The notes: generated by a model from the sequence alone, not told the origin. DNA of 64,000 nt from Solibacillus sp. FSL H8-0523 (GCF_038051985.1 NZ_CP150291.1:2108001-2172000), one strand, 5' to 3'; positions 1 to 8,997 are shown, counted from the first letter of the stretch. Numbers and translations are program-made.

Positions 1-441
1 GACTTTAATTTTCAAAAGCTCCCGACTTACGGCATCCTACGTTCAATGAATGCCAAGGAAATTGCCAACTTCATTGAGTTTTTAATCGCAGAAAAGCTCA
101 TCATCGTCAATAACGGTCAGTTTCCGACGTTAGCAATTTCAGATTTAGGCAAGGAAGTCTTATTAGGTAAGCATACGGTGCAGCGTAAACAGGCACGTAT
201 TATTAAAGCCCAGGTAGAAGCAAACGATCCACTGTTTGAAGTACTACGCCAAATCCGTAAAGAAATTGCAGACCGAGAAAAGGTACCACCATTTGTTGTC
301 TTCTCGGATAAGTCATTAAAAGATATGTGTCTCCGCATGCCTAAGAATAGCACGCAATTTTTAGAGGTAAGCGGTGTGGGGGAAAGCAAGCTCGAAAAAT
401 ATGGTAAGACATTTATAGATGCGATTATTGCGAATTCGTAA
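1..441 (+). CDS. recQ: ATP-dependent DNA helicase RecQ, C-terminal part (5' end outside window)
   Basis: The reading frame is open from the first base, so this is the tail of a longer gene. The first residues (F-x-x-L-x-x-YGIL pattern) fit the end of the winged-helix RQC domain. From about residue 75 there is a HRDC domain (DPLFEVLRQIRKEIA, then FSDKSLKDMC and VSGVGESKLEKYG), which in RecQ helps bind DNA. RecQ unwinds DNA 3'-5' in recombination repair. The ATPase core lies outside the window, so the call rests on the RQC-HRDC pair; other RQC-HRDC helicases are the only real alternative. A strong terminator follows at 565-600. Confidence 0.85.
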   Translation, partial: DFNFQKLPTYGILRSMNAKEIANFIEFLIAEKLIIVNNGQFPTLAISDLGKEVLLGKHTVQRKQARIIKAQVEANDPLFEVLRQIRKEIADREKVPPFVVFSDKSLKDMCLRMPKNSTQFLEVSGVGESKLEKYGKTFIDAIIANS

Positions 442-562
442 TGTGGTATTAAACATTTTTAGAATGTGTTTAAACATCCATCTCTCTCGGTTATATTTTT
501 GTGAAAAAGGAAATACGCCATTTTTCCTAAGCAAACCTTAGATGAATATTATATTGCAAAAC

Positions 563-600
563 TAAGAAGGGATTACTTATTCGTAATTCCTTCTTTTTTT
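563..600 (+). terminator. Rho-independent terminator after recQ
   Basis: AGAAGGGATTAC pairs with GTAATTCCTTCT around a short loop and is followed by a run of seven T. It lies about 125 bases after the recQ stop codon; nothing coding was recognised in between. Confidence 0.8.
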
Positions 601-641
601 AAAATTTTGAAAGTAAAAGAATTAAACTTTAAGTTAAGCTA

Positions 642-670
642 TTGTAAAAAAGTTGCTTTCATAGTTTAAT
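642..670 (+). promoter_or_regulatory. Sigma-A-like promoter for the XRE-TPR gene
   Basis: A -35 box TTGTAA (642-647) and a -10 box TTTAAT (665-670) are separated by 17 bases. They lie 33 bases before the TTG start at 703 and directly after the recQ terminator. Confidence 0.55.
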
Positions 671-702
671 TAGAATATTCAGACTAGAAGTGTGGTGGAA
701 AC

Positions 703-1950
703 TTGGAGACTTTAGGAATACGTATTAAACGGCTTAGAAAACAAAAGAAATTAACACAAAGTGAACTTGCAGCAGACCGTTTAACTAAAGGAATGCTTAG
801 TTTAATCGAAAATGATAAAGCCAGGCCTTCGATGGATAGTCTACGCTTTATTGCCCACCAATTACATGTAGATGTGGGATTTTTATTAGATGATGGGACT
901 TTAACGATGCTTCGCAATTTGTATTTAGAGATAGAGGATGATATGGAGCGTCGAAAAATGATCCGTGACCCAGATGAATTACAGTCATTAACGGTGAAAA
1001 TGATTGAAAAAATCGAACCGCACTTGGCGCAAATTCAAGGGACCAATTATGAGCAAATTAGATTGCGTGAAGTCTATTTTTTAATGAATCGTACGATTAA
1101 TAAAGCGAAATCACTCGACGAATATTGGAAATTTATCGAGCAATACGAGGCAATCCATGCATATAGCCGTATGCTACGCTGTTACTTTTATCTCTGTTCA
1201 GCAGCAATCGAGCAGCGTAATTATACTGAAACCCTTGCAATTTTAAAGCAAGGTGAGGAGCATATCCTGCCTTATGAGCTCATGATTGATCCAATCGTCA
1301 GGCTTGAATTGTACTACAATTTAACGATTTCTTATTCAGCCGTAGATGATGTTGCGATGTCAAACTACTATTTACAAAAAGCACTAGATATGGCAAAGAA
1401 AAAGCAAATTTTTTATCGGATGGACCGATTTTATGAATTATTATTTATGCAGTCCGTTGCGAATAAGGAATTTGAGAAAAGTAAAACCTATATCGAAAAA
1501 TTGAGCTTACTTTCACAATTTGCGGATGATCCAACAATTACGATTTTATATGTTTCGAATTACCTGCACTATTTAAATAATGTCGAAATGCAATTTGAAA
1601 CGGTGAGCCCTACGATTGAGCGTGCAAAAGCAAAGCTGCATACAAGCCTATTTCTATTTAAAAATCCGATTTTTGTCGGCGAACAAATGTATGCACAGTA
1701 TCAATTACAAAACTATGAACAGGTCATTGAAATTGGGACAAATTTTGCGATTCCGACATACTTACATCACCCAATCGATTTAGCAAAATACTATCGCTTT
1801 TTTGCTGTCCGCGCACTGTCTTACTACCACATGCAAGACAAAGTGGCGGCTAAGCGGGATATTATTTATGCGAAAAACGGGGTAGAGGATTACCCAGAAA
1901 CCATTTATAAAACGTTTATTTATGAAGCATTTAATAAAATCTTTAATTAA
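703..1950 (+). CDS. XRE-family helix-turn-helix regulator with C-terminal TPR-like repeats
   Basis: Residues 1-60 form a Cro/C1-type DNA-binding domain (GIRIKRLRKQKKLTQSELA, then the recognition region TKGMLSLIENDKARPS). The remaining 350 residues are all-helical with TPR-like spacing. This architecture is that of RNPP-type (PlcR/Rgg/Rap-like) regulators, whose TPR part often binds a short signalling peptide. No peptide-precursor gene is visible beside it, so peptide sensing is inference. The TTG at 703 is chosen because GGTGG lies 4-8 bases upstream and the HTH begins at once. It is a single gene, convergent with msrA and separated by a hairpin. Targets are unknown. Confidence 0.75.
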   Translation: METLGIRIKRLRKQKKLTQSELAADRLTKGMLSLIENDKARPSMDSLRFIAHQLHVDVGFLLDDGTLTMLRNLYLEIEDDMERRKMIRDPDELQSLTVKMIEKIEPHLAQIQGTNYEQIRLREVYFLMNRTINKAKSLDEYWKFIEQYEAIHAYSRMLRCYFYLCSAAIEQRNYTETLAILKQGEEHILPYELMIDPIVRLELYYNLTISYSAVDDVAMSNYYLQKALDMAKKKQIFYRMDRFYELLFMQSVANKEFEKSKTYIEKLSLLSQFADDPTITILYVSNYLHYLNNVEMQFETVSPTIERAKAKLHTSLFLFKNPIFVGEQMYAQYQLQNYEQVIEIGTNFAIPTYLHHPIDLAKYYRFFAVRALSYYHMQDKVAAKRDIIYAKNGVEDYPETIYKTFIYEAFNKIFN

Positions 1951-1952
1951 AA

Positions 1953-1987
1953 AAGCTAGTAGCGCTCCTATGAGATGCTACTAGCTT
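1953..1987. terminator. Bidirectional terminator between the XRE-TPR gene and msrA
   Basis: AAGCTAGTAGC pairs perfectly with GCTACTAGCTT around a 13-base loop, with A/T runs outside. It serves the two convergent genes. Confidence 0.8.
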
Positions 1988-1991
1988 TGAC

Positions 1992-2507
1992 TTATTTCCA
2001 ATGGGAGTCGACAAATTCATCGCGCCCAGATTTCGCGCGGTCTTCTTTGTAATGTGCTTCTTCTTTTTTATAATAATCCTGATGATAGTCTTCTGCTGGC
2101 CAAAATGTAGGGGCATCTTGAATTTCTGTAACAATCGGCTTTTTAAAGCGACCACTTGCTGCAAGTTGCTCCTTAGAAATTTTAGCTGCTTTGTTTTGTA
2201 CTTCATTATGTGTGAAAATCACGGTCTTGTATGATTCACCGCGGTCGTGGAACTGACCACCTGCATCAGTAGGATCGATTTGCATCCAGTAGATTTCAAG
2301 TAAGCGCTCATAACTAAACACTTGAGGGTCAAATTCAATTTGAACTACCTCTACATGCCCAGAATCACCGCGCTTTACATCTTCATAGGTAGGATTATCA
2401 AGATGTCCACCCATATAGCCACTTGTCACTTTATGTATACCGTCCCATTCTGCAAACGGTTTTACCATACACCAAAAACAGCCACCCGCAAATGTTGCCT
2501 TTTCCAT
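1992..2507 (-). CDS. msrA: Peptide-methionine (S)-S-oxide reductase MsrA
   Basis: This 171-residue protein carries the MsrA active site GGCFWC near residue 10, with the catalytic cysteine first. It also has the family segments [37 protein letters not shown] and QEDYHQDYY-like residues near the end. It reduces the S-epimer of oxidised methionine in proteins, using thioredoxin. The length is normal. The ATG at 2507 is preferred over an in-frame GTG at 2516 because GGAGAG lies 8 bases upstream of the ATG, and the GTG would overlap that site. No MsrB partner is adjacent. Confidence 0.95.
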   Translation of the reverse strand: MEKATFAGGCFWCMVKPFAEWDGIHKVTSGYMGGHLDNPTYEDVKRGDSGHVEVVQIEFDPQVFSYERLLEIYWMQIDPTDAGGQFHDRGESYKTVIFTHNEVQNKAAKISKEQLAASGRFKKPIVTEIQDAPTFWPAEDYHQDYYKKEEAHYKEDRAKSGRDEFVDSHWK

Positions 2508-2685
2508 ATAAACCACTCTCCAAACTAAATAAAGCTTATCCTATCATGTAGCGTTCACTTAAAGCAATGATGTTTTTGGAGAAATTGGGGTAATGCTATA
2601 ATATCTGCTCGGTTTTAATCATATTTGAAACTAAAGTGAATAAAATTCGTCTATACTTCACGTAACTAGAAAGGAAGTTAGATTC

Positions 2686-3627
2686 ATGGAAGAACAAACT
2701 AGGCAAACACGCCACCATAAAAAGAAGAAGTTCCGTACAGGACGCTTTATCTTTACCGTCCTCCTTATACTAATTATTAGCTTATTAGGCTACAGCTATT
2801 GGCAATTTAAAGAAGGGCAAGAGCTAGCCACAGACACGAAAATCCCAGTAGAAAACTTTGACCCAGATGAAAAACACCCAACGATTGAAAACTATTTAAT
2901 TTTAGGAGTCGATACACGCGGAGAAGAAAAATCACGCTCAGATACGATGATGATGCTCTCATGGAACCGTGAAACGAATGATATGAAACTTGTATCGTTT
3001 ATGCGTGATATTTATGCGGATATTCCAGGCTACCAATCCTACAAACTGAATACAGCGTTTTATTTAGGTGGGGTACCGCTTTTACAAAATACGTTGAGCT
3101 CGATGTTTGATATTCCGATCCATCATTATGCGATGATTGATTTTAAAAGCTTTGAAACACTAATCGACGTATTAGCACCAAACGGCATTGAAATCGACGT
3201 AGAAAAGGATATGGGCGGACTTATAGATGTGGAGATAAAAAAAGGCTTACAACAGTTAAATGGTAAGGAGCTTCTTGGTTATGCGCGCTTCCGCTCTGAT
3301 GCAGAAGGAGATTTCGGCCGCGTAGCGCGTCAACAAAAGGTGATTGAAGCCTTAAAGGATGAATTACTCTCACCAAAAAACATGGTCAACATGCCGAAAT
3401 TCGTAGGGGCTGCACAAGGGTATATGACAACAGACTTAACGAATAAAGATCAGCTTGCCACCGTTTTAAAAGCAGTTTCCGGCGGTACAATGAATGTCGA
3501 GAAAATGACGATCCCAGCTGAAGGAACTTACAAATTTGGTAGTTACCAACATGCAGGTTCAGTACTTGAAATCGACGTTGAACAAAATAAGCAACTTCTG
3601 CACGATTTTTTAAATTTAGCCGAGTAA
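2686..3627 (+). CDS. LytR-CpsA-Psr (LCP) family cell-wall glycopolymer ligase
   Basis: The protein has a short basic cytoplasmic N-terminus, one membrane helix at about residues 21-40, and an extracellular LCP domain. LCP hallmarks are ENYLILGVDTR, the RSDTMMMLSW segment, MRDIYADIPG with its conserved Arg-Asp, YKLNTAF, and the later GYARFRSDAEGDFGR-V-RQQ motif. LCP enzymes transfer teichoic-acid-type polymers from lipid carriers to peptidoglycan on the outer membrane face. The start is ATG with GAAAGGAAG upstream. At 313 residues it is the size of Bacillus TagT/U/V, but which paralogue it matches cannot be decided. Confidence 0.92.
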   Translation: MEEQTRQTRHHKKKKFRTGRFIFTVLLILIISLLGYSYWQFKEGQELATDTKIPVENFDPDEKHPTIENYLILGVDTRGEEKSRSDTMMMLSWNRETNDMKLVSFMRDIYADIPGYQSYKLNTAFYLGGVPLLQNTLSSMFDIPIHHYAMIDFKSFETLIDVLAPNGIEIDVEKDMGGLIDVEIKKGLQQLNGKELLGYARFRSDAEGDFGRVARQQKVIEALKDELLSPKNMVNMPKFVGAAQGYMTTDLTNKDQLATVLKAVSGGTMNVEKMTIPAEGTYKFGSYQHAGSVLEIDVEQNKQLLHDFLNLAE

Positions 3628-3702
3628 CTATTAGTTGAAATTCGCAAATCCGTGCTAAAATAAAGCTATCGTTAAATTTTGTCGAACTGTTGGGGTGGTC
3701 TT

Positions 3703-4932
3703 TTGGAAAAAGATAAAGAAACTGAAAGAAATAAGCTTTTACCACAAGAAAAATCGAATTTTTTCTCCACGCACTTCATACGCTTTTTGGGTGGGAAAAA
3801 TTTATTATTCTTACTTGTGATCATCCTTCTTGTTGGATGCATCATCTTTATGTACGATCGAATTTCATTTATCTTTGAGCCATTACATGTCCTATTTGAA
3901 ATGATTATTTTGCCAGGCGTATTAGGTGCTATTTTGTATTATTTACTTCGTCCACCACTAAAATTATTATTACGCTGGAAGATTCCGCGTGCATTGGCCA
4001 TTTTGATTTTATACCTAATTGTTATTACGCTTATTGTACTGCTTGTCATTCTAGTATTCCCGTTCTTACGTGATCAATTTACAAACTTAGTTCAGGAATT
4101 TCCAGTCGTATTAATGACATTAGCCAATGACTTGCTGGCATTTTTAAACAATTCTCATTTTAATGAGTATTTTGAAAAAATCAACTTTGACTACAATCAA
4201 ATTTTAACGGACTTTACATCAAGTTTTATTACGACGGTTAAAGATACGTTAACAGCGGTCGCGACTGGTGTTGCGTCAGGGATTACCGGTTTTGTATCGG
4301 CAGTTACTGGCTTCGTGCTGTCACTTGTGATAGTTCCGTTTATTACGTTTTATTTATTGTATGAAGGCGAAAAAATGCCGCGCTTCATTTTACGCCTATT
4401 CCCACCGCGCATGCGTGAGCGAATTGGTGAAGTATTACACGATATGGACAAGCAAATTAGCTCATATATTCAAGGGCAAATTTTAGTTTCATTTTGTATC
4501 GGACTAATGATGACAATTGGCTTCTTAATCATTGGGATGCCCTATGCGCTGTTACTTGGCTTCCTTGCAATGATTACGAGCGTTGTCCCATACTTAGGAC
4601 CAGCGATTGCTGCGACACCTGCTGCGTTTATTGCCATCGTAAACTCGCCGTGGTTACTTGTAAAGCTTGCAATCGTTTGGACCATTGTTCAATTGATCGA
4701 AGGGAAGTTCATTTCGCCACAAATTATGGGGAAATCACTGAGCATTCACCCGATTACGATTATTTTCGTGTTACTGACGTCAGGTGCGTTATTCGGTGTT
4801 CCAGGGGTTGTGCTAGGTCTACCAGGCTATGCACTTCTTAAAGTACTCGTGACACATGTGTATCGTCTGTTTAAAGAGCGTTACAACCGCTACCAAATGG
4901 ATGAAACGAATCTGTATGAGGATAAAAAATAA
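3703..4932 (+). CDS. AI-2E family transporter (YtvI/YueF/PerM-like membrane protein)
   Basis: This polytopic membrane protein of about 409 residues has seven or eight hydrophobic helices: two pairs near the N-terminus, a soluble loop at roughly residues 115-190, then a C-terminal bundle. Family signatures are the GQILVSFCIG region, the PYLGPAIAATPA stretch and the IEGKFISPQIMGKSLSIHP motif. The family name comes from the E. coli autoinducer-2 exporter TqsA, but many members are ion or small-molecule exporters, so the substrate is unknown. TTG at 3703 is chosen because GGGGTGG lies 4 bases upstream. It is followed by a terminator and stands alone. Confidence 0.88.
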   Translation: MEKDKETERNKLLPQEKSNFFSTHFIRFLGGKNLLFLLVIILLVGCIIFMYDRISFIFEPLHVLFEMIILPGVLGAILYYLLRPPLKLLLRWKIPRALAILILYLIVITLIVLLVILVFPFLRDQFTNLVQEFPVVLMTLANDLLAFLNNSHFNEYFEKINFDYNQILTDFTSSFITTVKDTLTAVATGVASGITGFVSAVTGFVLSLVIVPFITFYLLYEGEKMPRFILRLFPPRMRERIGEVLHDMDKQISSYIQGQILVSFCIGLMMTIGFLIIGMPYALLLGFLAMITSVVPYLGPAIAATPAAFIAIVNSPWLLVKLAIVWTIVQLIEGKFISPQIMGKSLSIHPITIIFVLLTSGALFGVPGVVLGLPGYALLKVLVTHVYRLFKERYNRYQMDETNLYEDKK

Positions 4933-4942
4933 TCGACACTTT

Positions 4943-4978
4943 ACTGCTACTCTGCACAGCGCGGGGTAGCAGTTTTTT
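4943..4978 (+). terminator. Rho-independent terminator after the AI-2E family gene
   Basis: ACTGCTAC pairs with GTAGCAGT (4943-4950 with 4966-4973), followed by TTTTTT. Confidence 0.8.
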
Positions 4979-5292
4979 GAATGTTAAGGAATAGTTGATC
5001 GCATTTTGGGTAACTTTGCATAAAGTTATCTCTAAGTCCAGGCTAAAATCCCAGCCCCTCAGTCATTCAGAACCCTCCTGCAAAAGTGGTGAAGCATTTA
5101 CTTTTGAATGGTGCTTTCCAATGTATGTCTAGGCGGGTGCTTTAGCTCTTTTTTTCTTAACATTAAAAATTTTCTACACACCGTCTGATTTGCGGTCGAT
5201 TTCACCATAATAGGTTTAACAAACAAATTTCGGCGGTAAACGTATTATATAAAGGAAGCGAGCACTTCGCTATGTAAAACGGGGGAGTATGT
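4979..5292. other. Intergenic stretch without a recognised gene
   Basis: About 310 bases of AT-rich DNA precede the Spo0M-like gene. On the minus strand there is a well-placed AGGAGGG (near 5078) before an ATG, but that frame stops after seven codons (MTEGLGF), so at most a decayed gene start remains. The last 20 bases carry a GGGGGAG ribosome binding site for the gene at 5293. No riboswitch class was recognised. Confidence 0.4.
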
Positions 5293-5673
5293 ATGTTAAG
5301 GTTAACGACAGTAGAAGAAAATGGTGTGAAGGTAGAAACCGTCATTGAGAAGACCGAGCTTGTTGAAGGCGAGTCATTGACTGGGACGGTTTATATTACA
5401 GCGGACGATGAGGAGACGGAGATCATTGATTTCATTTCGTTAAAGGTATTGTGTCAGCAACCAAACGGGGAACAACCCGTTATTGCCAAATATTCATTCC
5501 AATTAGTCGGGAGTATTCACTCAAAGGACGCGGAAATGGTTCCGTTTGAATTAATTCCGGACGATCGCTGGATTTGTAATGAGGATGAACGATTAATCTT
5601 TCAAACAACGGTCGTATTTTTAGAGGGCACAGAAGTCGAGGAAGTTGGCGTTATTTCATATCGGATGGATTGA
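5293..5673 (+). CDS. Spo0M-like (SpoOM family) protein, half length
   Basis: The stretch VKVETVIEKTELVEGESLTG followed by TVYI and the later IDFISLKV match the start of SpoOM-family proteins, which have an arrestin-like beta-sandwich and affect sporulation or cell division in Bacillus. Full-length members are about 250 residues with two sandwich domains; this one has 126 residues and only the first. It ends in a clean stop with no trace of the second domain in the next 100 bases. The start ATG has GGGGGAG 7 bases upstream. Whether it is functional in sporulation is not known. Confidence 0.65.
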   Translation: MLRLTTVEENGVKVETVIEKTELVEGESLTGTVYITADDEETEIIDFISLKVLCQQPNGEQPVIAKYSFQLVGSIHSKDAEMVPFELIPDDRWICNEDERLIFQTTVVFLEGTEVEEVGVISYRMD

Positions 5674-5723
5674 GTTTTGCGCCATTTAGCTTCGAAAAAT
5701 TTTGTCCAGTTTTGTTAACTAAA

Positions 5724-5755
5724 GGGCTGCCCAACAATAACTTGTCAGACAGCCC
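5724..5755. terminator. Hairpin between the Spo0M-like gene and the convergent hydrolase
   Basis: GGGCTG (5724-5729) pairs with CAGCCC (5750-5755). Read on the minus strand it is followed by TTTAGTT, which fits termination of the hydrolase gene. The stem is short. Confidence 0.5.
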
Positions 5756-5762
5756 ATATTGT

Positions 5763-6557
5763 TTATAGAGAACTAGCTTTTTTATAAAGATTGTTATGTT
5801 GAATAAATGTGTGAACGGCTTCGTTACATGCTGCACTTTTTTCGATGACACAAACATGTCCACATTCATCAATGATATGAAGCGTTGCATAGGGATTTGA
5901 TGCTGCAGCCTTTTTTGCTTCTACTAAAAATAAATGATCCTCTTTGCCGATTAGATAGAGCATTGGAATAGTAGTCGGCTGTTGCTTCAATTGCTCGTAG
6001 GGTTTATTCGCATTTTTTAATAAATACGTCCATTTAATAAACTCCTTACGACCTAAATTTGCGGCCTCACGTACAAAATAAAAACGAGACTTTGCATGCG
6101 AGTTTTTCGGCATAATGAGGTAGGCAAAAATTTTATAAAAAACCATATAGGGTGCAAGGCTTCGTAGTTGCCAAGCACTTTGAATTAAGAATTTTGACCA
6201 AGAATTAAACTTCAGTACAGGTCCAGCTAATGTCATTGTTCGTATATAGTGGGATGCCTGAAGCATCAGTTCATTACCAATGATGGTACCTACAGAAAAT
6301 GTTAAAAAATGTGCACTTGAAATCTTTAGCTTGTCTAACACTTCTGTGATTTTAGGGACGATCTGTGTGGCTTCGTAATATTTTGCGGGTAGTCCCGTTG
6401 AATCACCATGTCCAGGCAAATCAATAAATACTAAATTATAGTGCTTTGAAAAAAAATCGGCTTGCTTGTAAAAAAGTGTACTTTTACCACCTAACCCATG
6501 TAAAAATACTAACCATTCTTTTTGATGGCATGAAAAAACTTTTGTATAATGTAGCAT
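5763..6557 (-). CDS. Alpha/beta hydrolase fold protein
   Basis: The order of motifs is that of the alpha/beta hydrolase fold: oxyanion-hole HGLGG at residues 20-24, FIDLPGHGDS at about 45-53, a nucleophile elbow with Ser88, an acid (Asp207 in IGKEDHLF) and His234 in ECGHVCV. The elbow reads TFSVGT, so the usual first Gly of G-x-S-x-G is replaced by Thr. The 264-residue length is typical of esterases and MenH-like or proline-iminopeptidase-like enzymes. The substrate cannot be told. The start ATG has GGAG 6 bases upstream. The gene is monocistronic. Confidence 0.85.
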   Translation of the reverse strand: MLHYTKVFSCHQKEWLVFLHGLGGKSTLFYKQADFFSKHYNLVFIDLPGHGDSTGLPAKYYEATQIVPKITEVLDKLKISSAHFLTFSVGTIIGNELMLQASHYIRTMTLAGPVLKFNSWSKFLIQSAWQLRSLAPYMVFYKIFAYLIMPKNSHAKSRFYFVREAANLGRKEFIKWTYLLKNANKPYEQLKQQPTTIPMLYLIGKEDHLFLVEAKKAAASNPYATLHIIDECGHVCVIEKSAACNEAVHTFIQHNNLYKKASSL

Positions 6558-6833
6558 TTGTAGCTCCTATCAATGTCAATTCCATCAGATGAGAAGTTCG
6601 CATGGCTGGAGAAAACATTATTATTAAAATAATTGTACATGTCCTGCATTTACTGCATGAGTAGCTATTCTGACTATAACTTGCAAAAATATGCTCGTCA
6701 AAAATAAAGAGCAAAAAATAGTATAAATCTAGCAATTTATTGAACACTTTACGAACATTTCAAAAGAGAGTTTAGTGATCTACTACTATGAAAGTATTCA
6801 AGATTCGGGGGCTGGCATAGCCTAGACACTTAA
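6558..6833. other. Intergenic region upstream of the hydrolase
   Basis: About 275 AT-rich bases hold the presumed minus-strand promoter of the hydrolase. No coding frame with a ribosome binding site was found on either strand. Confidence 0.4.
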
Positions 6834-6866
6834 AAAGAGCATTCGACGAAAAATCGAATGCTCTTT
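6834..6866 (-). terminator. Terminator of the aminotransferase gene
   Basis: AAAGAGCATTCGA (6834-6846) pairs perfectly with TCGAATGCTCTTT (6854-6866) around a 7-base loop, just downstream of the minus-strand aminotransferase stop. Confidence 0.85.
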
Positions 6867-6872
6867 CACTAA

Positions 6873-8030
6873 TTATAATGTTGCTAAACGGTCTACCGCT
6901 TTTTGTAACGTTTCAACTGATTGTACTAATGCTAAGCGCATATAGCCTTCACCCGCAGTACCAAATACAGTACCTGGTACCATAACAACGCCTGTTTCTT
7001 CAATCGCTTTAAAGGCAAAGTCGATACAGTTCATGTCTTGTGGGTATTTGGCCCACACGAACATCCCACCGTCACTTGGTGCGACTTCCCATCCAATCGA
7101 CTGTAAACCGTCCATTAACGTTCTATGACGCGCTGAGAACGTTTTACGCAGTTCTGCCGTTACCACTTCTGCATTATCGAGTGCAAGTGCTGCCACTTGT
7201 TGAATCGGCTCGAAAATACCGAAGTCTAAGTTTGATTTTAATTGCTTCATAATGGCTACAAGTTCTGCATTCCCTACGATATAGGCAACACGCGTACCCG
7301 CTAAGCTGAAGCTTTTTGATAAGGAGTTAATTTCTAACCCAACTTCTTTCGCACCTGGTGTTGCTAAGAAGCTAATCGGCGCATCACCCGTAAAGTAAAA
7401 TTCTGAATACGCTGCATCATGTAATACGATGATGTTATATTTTTTCGCGAATGCGACCACTTCTTCAAAGTAGGCAAGTGATGGCATAGCTGGCACCGGA
7501 TTCCCTGGCAAGTTTAAAATAAGTAGCTTCGCCTTATGTAGTACGTCTTCCGGAACGGCCTTTAAATCTGGTAAATAGTTATTTTCTTTTGTTAAAGGCA
7601 TGTAGTAAGGTGTTGCACCCGATAAGTGAATGCCTGCATCATAGGCTACATATGCGGGGTTTGTTGTTAAGACAATGTCTCCAGGATCGCAGAAAGCTAC
7701 AGGCAAGTGCACTAAGCCTTCTTGTGACCCGATTGTTTGGACAACTTCTGTTTCTGGTGTTAACTCGACACCGTTAACACGTTTATAGTAGCGACATACC
7801 GCTTCGTTAAATGTTTGAATACCCGTTAATGTATAGCCGTAAGAAGAAGATAACGCTGTTAACTCAGACATCTTTTGGCGTAAGTTTTCTGCAGGAGGAA
7901 TATCGGGACTACCTAGACTTAAGTCGATTAATTCCATTCCTTTTTGCTGCTGTAGTTTTGCGTGGTTTTTTAAATCTCCGAAGATTGCTGGTGCAAATAG
8001 AGACATTTTTTTAGATGGTTGGATATTCAA
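6873..8030 (-). CDS. PLP-dependent class I/II aminotransferase (LL-DAP aminotransferase-like)
   Basis: This is a fold-type I aminotransferase of 385 residues. It has the N-terminal substrate loop LSLGSPDIPP, GYTLTGIQTFNEAV, the NLPGNPV motif with the cofactor-contacting Asn, HDAAYSEFYF, and the PLP Schiff-base lysine in SLSKSFSLAGTR, ending with the conserved Arg region GYMRLALV. Families with this look include LL-diaminopimelate and aromatic or alanine aminotransferases; the exact substrate is open. The start is TTG at 8030, with AAGGAG 9 bases upstream; the longer frame to 8126 has no ribosome binding site. It is monocistronic. Confidence 0.88.
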   Translation of the reverse strand: MNIQPSKKMSLFAPAIFGDLKNHAKLQQQKGMELIDLSLGSPDIPPAENLRQKMSELTALSSSYGYTLTGIQTFNEAVCRYYKRVNGVELTPETEVVQTIGSQEGLVHLPVAFCDPGDIVLTTNPAYVAYDAGIHLSGATPYYMPLTKENNYLPDLKAVPEDVLHKAKLLILNLPGNPVPAMPSLAYFEEVVAFAKKYNIIVLHDAAYSEFYFTGDAPISFLATPGAKEVGLEINSLSKSFSLAGTRVAYIVGNAELVAIMKQLKSNLDFGIFEPIQQVAALALDNAEVVTAELRKTFSARHRTLMDGLQSIGWEVAPSDGGMFVWAKYPQDMNCIDFAFKAIEETGVVMVPGTVFGTAGEGYMRLALVQSVETLQKAVDRLATL

Positions 8031-8187
8031 TGTAAAACACTCCTTAAAAACTTTCAAATGTATGCCCCATTTTAACACACTAGTGCAGTATAATGGGGAG
8101 GAAATCAGAAAAAAGAAATTATTCATTACACACTAGCGGTAACCGTAGATGGGGTAGCAAATTACTGCGAATAAAGGGGACAGATGA

Positions 8188-8997
8188 ATGGAAATTTATT
8201 CACTAAGTGGGGCCAGTGGAACAGGAAAAAGCACCAGTGCCTTACAGTTTGCACATAATAAGGGGATACGTGGCATTATTGATGATGGGTTACTTATTAT
8301 AGACGGGGAAAAGGTAGCGGGAACATCTGCAAAATTTGAAAAATCTCCTCTGCGAGCTGTACGCCGCGCGATTTTTGATGAGGAACAGCATCGAACAGAA
8401 GTAAAAGAAGCGATTGTTGCACACGCACTCGAATCAATTTTACTTATCGGCACTTCTATAAAGATGACAAAAAAAATTGCGGAGCGTCTGAATTTAGGCG
8501 ACATTACGTATTCTTATACAGTCGAGGAGATTCGCACCGTAAAAGAAATCGAACGCGCACGCTTTGTACGGGAAATCGGGGGACAGCATTTAATGCCGGT
8601 ACCATTTCGTCAAGTCGAGCAAAACTTCTTTAAACGCCTTATCCAGCGCGGTAAAGACATTTTCACACCAAATCGCGAGAAAATTGGCGAAACGACACTT
8701 GTACGACCAGATTTTCATCAGCAAACGATTACCATCGCAAAATCGGTCTACACGGACATTGTAAAGCATGTGATCGAAAACACATCTTATGTATCGCGTG
8801 TTCAGCATTTACATTGTACGTTTTTGCAGGTGCCACGTATTTCCTTTGAAGTATATTTAGCCGCGCCTATTAATACATACATACCAGATTTGATGAAGCA
8901 GCTTCAACAGGAGATTGCTCAAAGTTTCAGCACCCATTTTTCGATGGAGCCAGAGCAAATAAATATTAAGGTTTTAGGTATCGAAAGCAAAATATAA
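8188..8997 (+). CDS. P-loop ATPase/kinase-like protein with a C-terminal Asp23/Gls24-like segment
   Basis: The protein starts with a beta strand and a Walker A loop GASGTGKS (residues 8-15), then a probable Walker B region (GLLIIDG). The middle part is charged and helical. The last 90 residues (TDIVKHVIENTSYVSRVQHL, then ISFEVYLAAPIN) have the strand-helix pattern and sequence flavour of the Asp23/Gls24 alkaline-shock domain; that is inference. Its function is not known; nucleotide binding is the only safe statement. The start ATG has GGGGACAG upstream. It is a single gene ending at a terminator. Confidence 0.7.
   Translation: MEIYSLSGASGTGKSTSALQFAHNKGIRGIIDDGLLIIDGEKVAGTSAKFEKSPLRAVRRAIFDEEQHRTEVKEAIVAHALESILLIGTSIKMTKKIAERLNLGDITYSYTVEEIRTVKEIERARFVREIGGQHLMPVPFRQVEQNFFKRLIQRGKDIFTPNREKIGETTLVRPDFHQQTITIAKSVYTDIVKHVIENTSYVSRVQHLHCTFLQVPRISFEVYLAAPINTYIPDLMKQLQQEIAQSFSTHFSMEPEQINIKVLGIESKI

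Noticed and set aside
4494-4841. A 115-codon frame rich in Cys and Arg inside the AI-2E family gene
   Set aside because: It is a shadow of the membrane-protein frame; its Cys-rich look arises from hydrophobic codons read out of frame.
5030-5060. A GGGGCTGG-AGCC-GAC-like string that recurs (opposite strand) near 6808-6826
   Set aside because: The similarity is short and gapped, and it has no clear ends. It could be chance and was not listed as a repeat family.
4979-5292. A riboswitch or T-box before the Spo0M-like gene
   Set aside because: No T-box sequence, S-box, GEMM or other known aptamer core was recognisable, and no anti-terminator pair could be drawn.
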